Origin: an uncultured Collinsella sp.
GTDB lineage: Bacteria; Actinomycetota; Coriobacteriia; Coriobacteriales; Coriobacteriaceae
Assembly (NCBI GenBank): GCA_900544645.1
Contig: UQWG01000021.1
Coordinates: 1-28,811 of the forward strand
DNA length: 28,811 nt
Reading direction: 5' to 3'
The notes below the pieces were generated by a model that saw only the letters and a program-made list of their open reading frames with translations, was not told where the DNA came from and ran no database searches. A program made the translations under genes and the position numbers. Of this stretch, positions 8,031-15,466 are shown in pieces; position 1 is the stretch's first letter, and the number at the start of each line of letters is the position of its first letter.

Positions 8031-9074
8031 ATGTCGTTTGGCAAGTTCTTTAAAGATGCGCTGCTTCCCGTCGCCGTGTGGACGTGCGGCGTGCTGCTGA
8101 GCTGCTTTGTGCTGACGGTCGCCGGCGCACCCATTTCTATCGTGGTCGTGGCGGTTGGCGTGTCCTTTATCTTTGGTATGCTCGGCATCGTGATCGAGTA
8201 CGCTCGCCGTCGCCGTTTTCTGCGTCAGTTGGAGCGCGCGGCAGAGGAGCTCGAGAGTCCCGCATGGGTGCAGGAGATGGTGCAATGCCCGGCCTATGCC
8301 GAGGGCGAGCTCGAGTACGAGGTCTTGCGCCGGGTGGGCAAAGCCGCCTGCGACGAGGTTGCCGAAGGCCGGCGTCAGACCGATGACTACCGCGACTATA
8401 TCGAGAGCTGGGTCCACGAGGCCAAGCTGCCCCTGGCGGCGGCCCATCTGATTTTGGAAAACCTGGACAGCAGCGAAGACGACCTGTCGCGCGTGGATGA
8501 CCTGGGTCGCGAGCTGGCTCGCGTGGAGCGCTATATCGATCAAGCGCTGTACTACGCGCGCTCGGAAGTCGTGGAGCGCGACTACCTGATTCGCCGCTGG
8601 GATCTCAAGACCCTGGTGACGGGCGCGATTAAGGCCAATGCGCGTGAGCTCATCGCGGCGCACGTGGCTCCGGTGTGCGAGAACCTCGACTTTGAGGTCT
8701 TTACCGACGAGAAGTGGCTCGAGTTTATTCTGGGCCAGCTCATTCAGAACAGCATTAAATATGCGCGTGAGGACGGCGCAAAGATCGTGTTTTCGGGTGC
8801 GTTGCTGGACGAGGGTCTGGCAAGCGAGCGCATCGAGCTTACCGTCGCGGACAACGGCTGCGGCGTGTGTGCGGCAGACCTGCCGCGCGTGTTCGAGAAG
8901 GGCTTTACCGGCGACAACGGCCGCACCACCAAGCGTGCGACGGGCATCGGCCTCTACCTGGTGGCGCGCCTGTGCTCCAAGATGGGCATCGACGTCACCG
9001 CAGCATCCGAGCCCGGCGAAGGCTTCGTCGTCACGTTCGCCTTCTCGACGAACAAGTTCCAATACTTTGAGTAA
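8031..9074 (+). CDS. Intramembrane-sensing histidine kinase (BceS/GraS-like)
   Basis: A 347-residue kinase. Two membrane helices lie close together at about residues 11-31 and 35-56 with only a few residues between them, so there is no extracellular sensor domain. The dimerisation/phosphoacceptor box is ESWVHEAKLPLAAA with His129. The catalytic domain shows the N box (LIQNSIKYA), VADNGCGV, a GFTGDNGRTTKRATGIGLYLVARL lid region and a final GEGFVVTFAF. This layout and the WVHE-x-K-x-P box are typical of Bce-type kinases, which usually sense cell-envelope antibiotics through an adjacent BceAB ABC transporter. No transporter gene is present here. It forms an operon with the response regulator nine bases upstream and ends at a strong terminator. 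Confidence 0.93.
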   Translation: MSFGKFFKDALLPVAVWTCGVLLSCFVLTVAGAPISIVVVAVGVSFIFGMLGIVIEYARRRRFLRQLERAAEELESPAWVQEMVQCPAYAEGELEYEVLRRVGKAACDEVAEGRRQTDDYRDYIESWVHEAKLPLAAAHLILENLDSSEDDLSRVDDLGRELARVERYIDQALYYARSEVVERDYLIRRWDLKTLVTGAIKANARELIAAHVAPVCENLDFEVFTDEKWLEFILGQLIQNSIKYAREDGAKIVFSGALLDEGLASERIELTVADNGCGVCAADLPRVFEKGFTGDNGRTTKRATGIGLYLVARLCSKMGIDVTAASEPGEGFVVTFAFSTNKFQYFE

Positions 9075-9104
9075 CGCACACGGCAAACGCCCGTCCAAAC
9101 AAAA

Positions 9105-9139
9105 CGTGCCGCCCCAAACGGGGCGGCACGCCATTTTTC
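9105..9139 (+). terminator. Intrinsic terminator of the two-component operon
   Basis: CGTGCCGCCCC (9105-9115) and GGGGCGGCACG (9120-9130) form a perfect 11-bp stem with an AAAC loop, followed by CCATTTTTCT. Confidence 0.92.
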
Positions 9140-9155
9140 TATCAGACAACTCGTT

Positions 9156-9284
9156 GAAGTAAGGCTGCGAAGGCCGCGGGGCCGGGAGGGGTTTCCTAAG
9201 GGCACATCCCGCAGCCGCAACGCGGCGAGGACGTGCCCGTGGAAACCCCGCAGGCCCCGCGGCCGGTGGGAGCAACGCTACTTC
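9156..9284. repeat. Long imperfect snap-back palindrome between histidine kinase and uspA
   Basis: About 129 nt that fold back on themselves. Paired blocks are GAAGTA (9156-9161) with TACTTC (9279-9284), GGCCGCGGGGCC (9172-9183) with GGCCCCGCGGCC (9253-9264), GGGGTTTCC (9188-9196) with GGAAACCCC (9241-9249), GGGCAC (9200-9205) with GTGCCC (9233-9238), and an inner GCCGC-AAC-GCGGC. The right foot covers the stop codon of uspA. It sits between two convergent genes, after the kinase's own terminator. Confidence 0.8.
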
Positions 9285-9715
9285 ACGACCAAGATGTCGC
9301 AGTCCGTATTGCGCAGCAGGAACGTCGAAATCGAACCCAGCAGCGCATACTTGATCGAGGACAGGCCACGTGCGCCGCAGAGCACCAGGTCGGGCTTAAC
9401 CACGTCGAGCATCTCGTCCTTGAGCGTCTCGCGAATGCGGCCGGCGCGAATCATGACCTCGACCTCGGGAATGTCAGGATTGGCCTTGGCCTCCTCGAGC
9501 TGCTTGGCAATGGAGTTCTTAAATGCCTCCTCTAGGCCGTTGACCAGATCAACCGGATAGGAACCGGCGCTCTCGAGCGCCGTGGAATCGATAACGTGTC
9601 CGATGATTAGCTTGGCGCCGTTGTTCGCGGCGACCTTGATGGCGCGTGCGAGCACAAAATCCTGCTGCTCAGTACCGTCGAGTGAAACAAATACCTTGGT
9701 GTAGCCCTCGTTCAT
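9278..9715 (-). CDS. Universal stress protein, UspA family
   Basis: A 145-residue single-domain Usp protein of normal length. The N-terminal strand (KVFVSLDGTEQQDFVLARA) is typical. The C-terminal ATP-binding signature G-2x-G-9x-G-S is complete: GARG, nine residues, then GS, followed by the terminal DILVVK strand. Such proteins bind ATP or AMP and modulate stress survival, but the particular role cannot be deduced. The minus-strand start has AGGAGG well placed. The gene is monocistronic, convergent with the histidine kinase gene, and its 3' end runs into a long palindrome that may stabilise or terminate its mRNA. Confidence 0.93.
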   Translation of the reverse strand: MNEGYTKVFVSLDGTEQQDFVLARAIKVAANNGAKLIIGHVIDSTALESAGSYPVDLVNGLEEAFKNSIAKQLEEAKANPDIPEVEVMIRAGRIRETLKDEMLDVVKPDLVLCGARGLSSIKYALLGSISTFLLRNTDCDILVVK

Positions 9716-9962
9716 GGTTTCCTCCTTGGTCTATCGCACGGGCGCGGGGCTCGTGCGTCGGGCGGGCGCGGGCGCGTTGGCCGCCGGACACTTTATCTTG
9801 TTGCAGTTATACCCAAGGATTTCGGTTTGACCGCTCGCAATTCTGTGAACGGACGAGTTTTTTGGTAAGGGTAGGCGCAGGCGCGCCCGAACGGTTGATA
9901 ATGGGACATCGCCCGCACCGTCCGCAGAACAATATCGGCGGGTGTCTAACGAGGGGGTCCCT

Positions 9963-10943
9963 TTGGATATCATCGAGCTTCTAAAATCTGCCTTCATGGG
10001 CCTGGTCGAGGGCATCACCGAATGGCTGCCCGTCTCGTCGACCGGTCACATGATCTTGGTGGACGAGTTCGTCAAGATGAACGTGAGCGAGACGTTCTGG
10101 AACATGTTCCTGGTCGTGATTCAGCTTGGCGCCATTTTGGCCGTCTGCGTCCTGTTCTTCCATGAGCTCAACCCGTTCTCGCCCAGCAAGGGCAAGGAGG
10201 GCCGTCGCGACACGTGGGTGCTGTGGGGCAAGATCGTGCTCGGCTGCATTCCTGCGGCGGCGATCGGCCTGCCGCTCAACGACTGGATGGAGGAGCATTT
10301 CTACAACGCTCCCGTCGTGGCGCTGGCGCTCATTGTGTACGGCGTGCTGTTTATCGTGATCGAGAACTGGCGCGCGAGCAAGCGCGAGGAAACGGCCGTT
10401 GCCGGTTCGTTTGGTTCGCGTGCTGTGGTGTCGGGTGGACGCCCTGCCGGTGCGCACTTTGCGGCGCCCGCCGCGGCTACCGCTGAGGATGAGGACGATG
10501 ACGAGGATCTGGACTTTGGTTCCATCACCACGCTCGAGGACCTGAGCTGGAAGACTGCGCTGGGTATCGGCTGCTTCCAGGTGCTTTCGCTGATTCCGGG
10601 CACGTCGCGTTCCGGCTCCACCATCATCGGTGGCCTACTTTTGGGCTGCACGCGTTCGGTGGCGTCCAAGTTTACGTTCTTCCTGGCCATCCCTGTCATG
10701 TTTGGCGCGAGCGCGCTCAAGCTGGTCAAGTATTTCATCAAGGGCGGCACGTTCGGCGCCAACGAGGTCGCTATCCTGGGCGTGGGCTGCGTTGTGGCCT
10801 TTGTGGTTTCGCTCATCGCCATCAAGTGGCTCATGGGCTTCGTCCGCCGTCACGACTTTAAGTGCTTCGGTGTTTACCGCATCATTCTGGGCATCGTAGT
10901 GCTCGCATACTTCTTCGTCTTGGAGCCGATGCTTGGCCTCTAA
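9963..10943 (+). CDS. uppP: Undecaprenyl-diphosphatase UppP/BacA
   Basis: An integral membrane phosphatase that recycles undecaprenyl diphosphate to the carrier lipid for peptidoglycan and other envelope polymers; overproduction of such enzymes confers bacitracin resistance. The first conserved motif is GLVEGITEWLPVSSTGH, with Glu16, Glu20 and His29. The second is PGTSRSG with Arg216. Multiple hydrophobic helices cover most of the 326 residues. The family is normally about 270 residues; the excess is a hydrophilic loop at about residues 138-190, rich in Ala/Gly and then Asp/Glu, between two membrane helices. The frame opens at GTG 9942, but GAGGGGG (9951-9957) lies five bases before TTG 9963, which starts at the canonical N-terminus, so the TTG is chosen. 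A Bce-like two-component system lies upstream on the same strand, a plausible envelope-stress association. Confidence 0.95.
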   Translation: MDIIELLKSAFMGLVEGITEWLPVSSTGHMILVDEFVKMNVSETFWNMFLVVIQLGAILAVCVLFFHELNPFSPSKGKEGRRDTWVLWGKIVLGCIPAAAIGLPLNDWMEEHFYNAPVVALALIVYGVLFIVIENWRASKREETAVAGSFGSRAVVSGGRPAGAHFAAPAAATAEDEDDDEDLDFGSITTLEDLSWKTALGIGCFQVLSLIPGTSRSGSTIIGGLLLGCTRSVASKFTFFLAIPVMFGASALKLVKYFIKGGTFGANEVAILGVGCVVAFVVSLIAIKWLMGFVRRHDFKCFGVYRIILGIVVLAYFFVLEPMLGL

Positions 10944-10952
10944 CTTAGTCGA

Positions 10953-11063
10953 CGCTGCGCGGCGGTCAGGGTGACAACTTGTCATTCAAAGGGGGTGGCA
11001 TGACCAAAAGGTCTATGCTGCCCCCTTTTCATGCCAATTTGTTCGCCCTGACCGTCGCTCGCT
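10953..11063. repeat. Long snap-back palindrome downstream of uppP
   Basis: A hairpin of about 110 nt beginning just after the uppP stop, with arms of about 50 bases closing on GACC-AAAA-GGTC (centre near 11007). Paired blocks include CGGTCAGGG with CCCTGACCG near the base, and AAAGGGGG with CCCCCTTTT near the top, with scattered mismatches. The right arm contains CCCCCTTTT and might aid termination. It occupies much of the 333-base gap before pcrA. Confidence 0.8.
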
Positions 11064-11184
11064 GCTGCTGCCATGACATCGGTGGTTTCGTGATTGTCAA
11101 TAGATTGGTGCAAAGTAACCTGACCCCATTGCGCCAAATCCGCTGGGGCGGGCCTGACGGTGACGCACGGAGTCGTGGTGTGAT
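11064..11184. other. Remainder of the 333-base uppP-pcrA gap
   Basis: Between the uppP hairpin and the pcrA promoter I see no open frame with a ribosome site, no tRNA-like fold and no further strong inverted repeat. Confidence 0.5.
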
Positions 11185-11215
11185 TTGCGTCGGTGTCCGC
11201 GCGGCTCGGTATACT
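11185..11215 (+). promoter_or_regulatory. Candidate promoter of pcrA
   Basis: TTGCGT (11185-11190) and TATACT (11210-11215) with a 19-base spacer, slightly longer than optimal. The same TATACT hexamer occurs upstream of the aspartate aminotransferase and tatA-like genes. Confidence 0.5.
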
Positions 11216-11276
11216 GGTACGGCTCAAACTATGGCGCTGCCCGCAGGCGCGCCGTCCGTCAGATGAGGAGTCGCCC

Positions 11277-14177
11277 ATGACCCAGCCCTTGCCCTGGGAA
11301 AAGAATGCCGCGGTACCCGTGCCGCCCGCGCCGGAACCCGTGCCGCTCGATGCATACACCGCCCCCGCTGCGCCGGAGCCCGAGCTCGTCCCGCTCGACA
11401 TCTACGACGCTCCCGCGCCGGCACCCAAACCCGCCAAGCCGCTCGTCGACATCGACAGCCTTAATTCCGCCCAGCGCGAGGCAGTTCTGACCACCGAGGG
11501 CCCGTTGCTGGTGCTTGCCGGCGCCGGCTCGGGCAAGACCCGCGTCTTGACCTTCCGCATCGCACATATGCTCGGCGACCTGGGCGTTAAGCCCTGGCAG
11601 GTCCTGGCCATCACGTTTACCAACAAGGCCGCGGCCGAGATGCGCGAGCGCCTGGCAGCGCTCATCCCCAGCGGCACCCGCGGCATGTGGGTGTGCACCT
11701 TCCATGCCATGTGCGTGCGCATGCTGCGCGAGGACGCCGACCTGCTGGGCTACACCGGTCAGTTCACCATCTACGACGACGATGACTCAAAGCGCATGGT
11801 GCGCGACATTATGCAGGCGCTCGGTATCGAGCAAAAGCAGTTCCCCATCAACATGATCCGCAGCAAGATTAGCTCGGCTAAAAACGCCATGATCGGGCCC
11901 GAGGACATGCTCAAATCCGCCGACAGCCCTAATGACAAAAAGGCCGCGCAGGTCTACCTGGAGCTGGAGCGCCGCCTGCGCGCCGCCAACGCGATGGACT
12001 TCGACGACCTGCTCGTGCGCACGCTCGAGCTGCTGCGCACCCGTCCCGAGGTGCTCGACAAGTACCAAGAGCGCTTCCGCTACATTAGCGTCGACGAGTA
12101 CCAGGACACCAACCACGTCCAGTACGAGATCGCCAACCTGCTGGCCGCCAAGTACCAAAACCTCATGGTCGTGGGCGACGATGACCAGTCCATTTACAGC
12201 TGGCGCGGCGCCGACATCACCAACATCCTGGACTTTGAGAAGGACTTTAAAAACTGCAAGACCGTTAAGCTGGAGCAGAACTACCGCTCCACAGGCCATA
12301 TCCTGAGCGCCGCCAATGCCGTGGTGCGCCACAACTCGCAGCGCAAGGACAAGCGCCTGTTTACGGCCGAGGGCGATGGCGAGAAGATCCAGGCCTTCCA
12401 GGCGAGCGACGAGCGCGATGAGGGCCGCTGGATTGCCGGCGAGATCGAAAAGCTGCACTCCAAAGGCACGAGTTACGACGACATCGCCGTGTTCTACCGT
12501 ACCAACGCCCAGTCGCGTATTCTCGAAGATATGTTTCTGCGCGCGGGCGTGCCCTACAAGATCGTGGGCGGCACGCGATTCTTCGACCGTGCCGAGATCC
12601 GCGACGTCATGGCCTACCTTAAGATGATTGTGAACCCGGCCGACGAGATGAGCGTCAAGCGCGTCATCAACACGCCGCGCCGCGGCATCGGCTCCACCTC
12701 GATCCAAAAGATCGAGCGGCTGGCGCGCGACAACCGTTGCTCGTTCTTCCAGGCCTGCGAGATCGCAACAGCCGAGACGGGCATGTTTAGCGCCAAGGTG
12801 CGCAATGGCCTGTCGAGCTTTGTGTCGCTGGTGCGCGAGGGTCGCCGCATGGACGGCGAGCTCAAGGACGTCGTCGAGATGATTGTCGATAAGACGGGCC
12901 TGCTGCAGGCTTTCCGCGCCGAGGGCACCATGGAGTCCGAGAGCCGCGCCGAGAACATCCAGGAATTCCTGGGCGTTGCCGCCGAATTTGAGGAGACGCA
13001 CGAGGATATCGAGGGTACGCTCGAGAGCCTAGAAGAGCTGCGCGCAGCCGGTGTTGCCGACGTGCCTGCCGGCGCCGAGCCCGAGCCCGTCGTGGTGAGC
13101 GCGCCTGCGGCCGAGCCCGGTCCGTCTGCGCCCGCGTCTTCGTTTGAGGCGCTCGTTGGCGCGCGCGATGCCGCGGGCTCTAATCCGCTCGATGGCTTGG
13201 CCGCTCCGGCACTGTCTCCGCAGGATGCCCTGGCCGCCGCCATCGCGGGCAACGCGTATGCCGCGCCGACGGAGCTGCCGGCGGGTGCCGTGCATGCCGA
13301 CGAGATCGAGCGCACCTACGGCCCGCTCACCTGCAAAGCGCTGCCTGCACTCATGGAGTGGCTGGCTCTGCGCTCCGACTTGGATTCCCTGGCCGGCGAG
13401 ACGCATGCCATTACCATGATGACCATCCACTCCGCCAAGGGCCTGGAGTTCCCGGCGGTGTTCGTGGCCGGCATGGAGGAGGGTATCTTCCCGCACGTGC
13501 ACGATTTTGGCGGTAGTGACGATCCGGGTAAGCTCGAGGAGGAGCGCCGCTTGGCCTACGTCGCCATCACGCGTGCTCGCAAGCGCCTGTTCCTGACCTA
13601 TGCGGCCACGCGTCGCACCTACGGCTCGACCTCTGCCAATCCGCGTTCGCGCTTCCTCAACGAGATTCCGTTTGAGGACATCGAGTTTAGCGGTATCGGT
13701 TCTGCCGGTTTTGAGGGCACGGGCTGGGAGAAGCGCGGCGACCGTCACGGCACGTTTGGCTCGGGTATGGGCTCGGACATGTATGGCGGCAAGGTGTTTG
13801 GCTCGCATACGCGCTCGACCGGCGGTTCCGGTTCGCGCGGCGGATCGAGCTTCGACGATTTCTTTGGCGGCAGCAGCTACGGGACCGAGCGCCATCGTGG
13901 GGTTTCGCCCGATGCCGGTCGCGTTGCCTCGACCTTTGGCTCGGGCGCGCCGCGAGCCAAAAAGCCGTCGTCCAAGGTGTCCCCGACGGTGGAGCGCAAG
14001 GTCGATCGTGCCAGCGCATCGCAGGACTTTGCCGCGGGCGATACCGTGAGTCACAAGACCTTTGGCACGGGTACCGTGATTTCGGTCGCCGGAGATATGA
14101 TCGAGGTTCAATTCGAGAAGACCGGCCAGACCAAAAAGCTTATGAAGGGATTCGCTCCGATCGTCAAGCTGTCGTAA
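11277..14177 (+). CDS. pcrA: UvrD/PcrA-type superfamily 1A DNA helicase
   Basis: A 3'-5' DNA helicase of about 966 residues acting in repair, replication restart and clearing of protein-DNA blocks. Motifs in order are Walker A AGAGSGKT (81-88), ITFTNKAAAEMRERL, VDEYQDTN (272-279), GDDDQSIYSWRGAD, EQNYRST, TIHSAKGLEF (716-725) and RRLAYVAITRARKRLFL. The C-terminal 50 residues (AAGDTVSHKTFGTGTVISV onward) are the Tudor-like domain of PcrA known to contact RNA polymerase. Two unusual parts stand out: a Pro/Ala-rich N-terminal extension (about 1-58) and an Ala/Pro-rich insert of about 100 residues (about 583-690) between the 2B region and the TIHSAKG motif. The frame is open from 11193, but GAGGAG at 11265-11270 is six bases before the ATG at 11277. 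A long perfect palindrome follows. Confidence 0.95.
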   Translation: MTQPLPWEKNAAVPVPPAPEPVPLDAYTAPAAPEPELVPLDIYDAPAPAPKPAKPLVDIDSLNSAQREAVLTTEGPLLVLAGAGSGKTRVLTFRIAHMLGDLGVKPWQVLAITFTNKAAAEMRERLAALIPSGTRGMWVCTFHAMCVRMLREDADLLGYTGQFTIYDDDDSKRMVRDIMQALGIEQKQFPINMIRSKISSAKNAMIGPEDMLKSADSPNDKKAAQVYLELERRLRAANAMDFDDLLVRTLELLRTRPEVLDKYQERFRYISVDEYQDTNHVQYEIANLLAAKYQNLMVVGDDDQSIYSWRGADITNILDFEKDFKNCKTVKLEQNYRSTGHILSAANAVVRHNSQRKDKRLFTAEGDGEKIQAFQASDERDEGRWIAGEIEKLHSKGTSYDDIAVFYRTNAQSRILEDMFLRAGVPYKIVGGTRFFDRAEIRDVMAYLKMIVNPADEMSVKRVINTPRRGIGSTSIQKIERLARDNRCSFFQACEIATAETGMFSAKVRNGLSSFVSLVREGRRMDGELKDVVEMIVDKTGLLQAFRAEGTMESESRAENIQEFLGVAAEFEETHEDIEGTLESLEELRAAGVADVPAGAEPEPVVVSAPAAEPGPSAPASSFEALVGARDAAGSNPLDGLAAPALSPQDALAAAIAGNAYAAPTELPAGAVHADEIERTYGPLTCKALPALMEWLALRSDLDSLAGETHAITMMTIHSAKGLEFPAVFVAGMEEGIFPHVHDFGGSDDPGKLEEERRLAYVAITRARKRLFLTYAATRRTYGSTSANPRSRFLNEIPFEDIEFSGIGSAGFEGTGWEKRGDRHGTFGSGMGSDMYGGKVFGSHTRSTGGSGSRGGSSFDDFFGGSSYGTERHRGVSPDAGRVASTFGSGAPRAKKPSSKVSPTVERKVDRASASQDFAAGDTVSHKTFGTGTVISVAGDMIEVQFEKTGQTKKLMKGFAPIVKLS

Positions 14178-14184
14178 TCTCGGC

Positions 14185-14313
14185 GGACCTGGGCGGGCGT
14201 ATGGGGCAACATCGCCTGCTCGGGCAGTCCTGCTCGCACGGAGAGCACATTAAGTGCTCTCCGGCTCGTGCGGAACTCGCGATCGATGTTGCCCCATACG
14301 CCCGCCCAGGTCC
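14185..14313. repeat. Perfect 30-bp inverted repeat forming a nested hairpin, downstream of pcrA
   Basis: The left arm (14185-14214, starting GGACCTGGGCGGGCGT) is an exact reverse complement of the right arm (14284-14313, ending ACGCCCGCCCAGGTCC). The 69-base interior folds again: GGAGAGCAC (14240-14248) pairs with GTGCTCTCC (14254-14262) around ATTAA, extended by CGCACG (14235-14240) with CGTGCG (14267-14272). Nearly all of the 129 nt can pair. There is no T-run, no coding content and no obvious target-site duplication. It lies between the convergent pcrA and manA genes. Confidence 0.9.
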
Positions 14314-14399
14314 TTAGTTAAGGTTGCTTGCGAACATCGCTTTGCTTGTCTGCCTTTTTGGTCTGGAGAGCCGGGTGGGCTGATAAATCGATACGAGTA

Positions 14400-14431
14400 G
14401 GGGCTCCTCCGTTGATGAACGGGGGAGCCCC
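14400..14431. terminator. Hairpin downstream of manA, possible terminator
   Basis: GGGGCTCCTCCGTT (14400-14413) pairs with AACGGGGGAGCCCC (14418-14431) with one mismatch and a GATG loop. It is 28 bases past the manA stop. A U-run is lacking on the manA strand, so it may be a weak or non-canonical terminator. Confidence 0.55.
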
Positions 14432-14459
14432 CTTGTTGCGTTTGGGTTGTTGGTGCGAT

Positions 14460-15392
14460 CTACAGGTGGCTGATGATCAGTTCCATCTTGCCTTCGAGGC
14501 CGATGGAGCTGACGGTGCTCGGGGCCAGCAGGTGGCTTCCCTTGTGGACGGGGTCGCCGCAGATGGTGCCTTCGCCGTCGATGACCGACAGGCACATGAA
14601 GGGCCAGCGCTGGTCGAGGGTCTTGCTGCCGTCGACACGCACGCGATCGACGGTGTAGCAGGGGTTGGACTCGAGCTCGGTCACGCCGTCGACCTCGGGC
14701 GCGGTCACGGTGCCGTCGGTCGGGGCCTGAGCGTCAAAATTGATGCAATCCAAGCTCTGCTCAATGTGCAGCGGGCGCAGTTTGCCGTCGGTGCCGGGGC
14801 GGTCGTAGTCGTACAGGCGATATGTCACGTCGCTCGACTGCTGCGTCTCCAGAATCAGCGTGCCGGTCTTGATGGCGTGAACGGTGCCGGAGTCGATCTG
14901 GAAAAAGTCTCCCTTGTGAATCGGCAGCACGTTGAGCATCTCGTCCCAACGGCCCTCCTCTATCATCTGTGCGGCCTCGGCGCGGTCGTGCGCGCGCTGG
15001 CCGACGATGATCGTGGCGCCGGGTTCGCAGTCCAGCACATACCAGCACTCGGTTTTGCCCAGGCTGCCGTTCTCGTGCTCGGCGGCGTACTCGTCGTTGG
15101 GATGAATCTGGATTGAAAGGTCGTCCTTGGCGTCCAGAATCTTAATTAGCAGCGGGAACTCCTTGCCCTCGCAGTTGCCAAAGAGCTCGCGGTGCTCGGC
15201 CCACAGCCATGACAGCGTGTGGCCGGCGTACGGGCCCTCAGCGATCTGGCAGTCGCCGTTGGGGTGTGCCGAGATGGCCCAGCACTCACCGATGGGGCCA
15301 TCGGGAATGTCGTAGCCAAACACGGTCTCCAGCTGGCGGCCGCCCCAGATCTTCTCGTGGAAGATCGGCGTCAGTTTAATCAAATCGGACAT
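14460..15392 (-). CDS. manA: Mannose-6-phosphate isomerase, class I
   Basis: A zinc-dependent cupin isomerase interconverting mannose 6-phosphate and fructose 6-phosphate, feeding mannose into glycolysis or supplying GDP-mannose precursors. At about 310 residues it matches the short Bacillus-type class I enzymes. Visible features are the N-terminal IWGGRQL, zinc ligands Gln95 and His97 in SIQIHPND, Glu115 in GKTECWYV and His172 in DSGTVHAI, and the conserved ETQQSSDVTYRLYDYDR. Two in-frame ATGs are six bases apart; GGGAG on the minus strand lies one base from the first and seven from the second, so 15392 is preferred. It lies 74 bases downstream of the GntR regulator gene on the same strand, suggesting an operon, with a ROK sugar kinase divergently placed. 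Confidence 0.95.
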   Translation of the reverse strand: MSDLIKLTPIFHEKIWGGRQLETVFGYDIPDGPIGECWAISAHPNGDCQIAEGPYAGHTLSWLWAEHRELFGNCEGKEFPLLIKILDAKDDLSIQIHPNDEYAAEHENGSLGKTECWYVLDCEPGATIIVGQRAHDRAEAAQMIEEGRWDEMLNVLPIHKGDFFQIDSGTVHAIKTGTLILETQQSSDVTYRLYDYDRPGTDGKLRPLHIEQSLDCINFDAQAPTDGTVTAPEVDGVTELESNPCYTVDRVRVDGSKTLDQRWPFMCLSVIDGEGTICGDPVHKGSHLLAPSTVSSIGLEGKMELIISHL

Positions 15393-15466
15393 GTTCATAC
15401 TCCCATTGTGCTGCGTGGGCGCCGCGTAAAACTGCTCAAAACGAGCGCCCGCATGACTGCAAAAAC

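Noticed and set aside
9716..9962. Promoter for uppP at GATAAT (9897-9902)
   Set aside because: No -35-like hexamer occurs at a usable distance and the region is GC-rich; the evidence was too weak to list as a feature.
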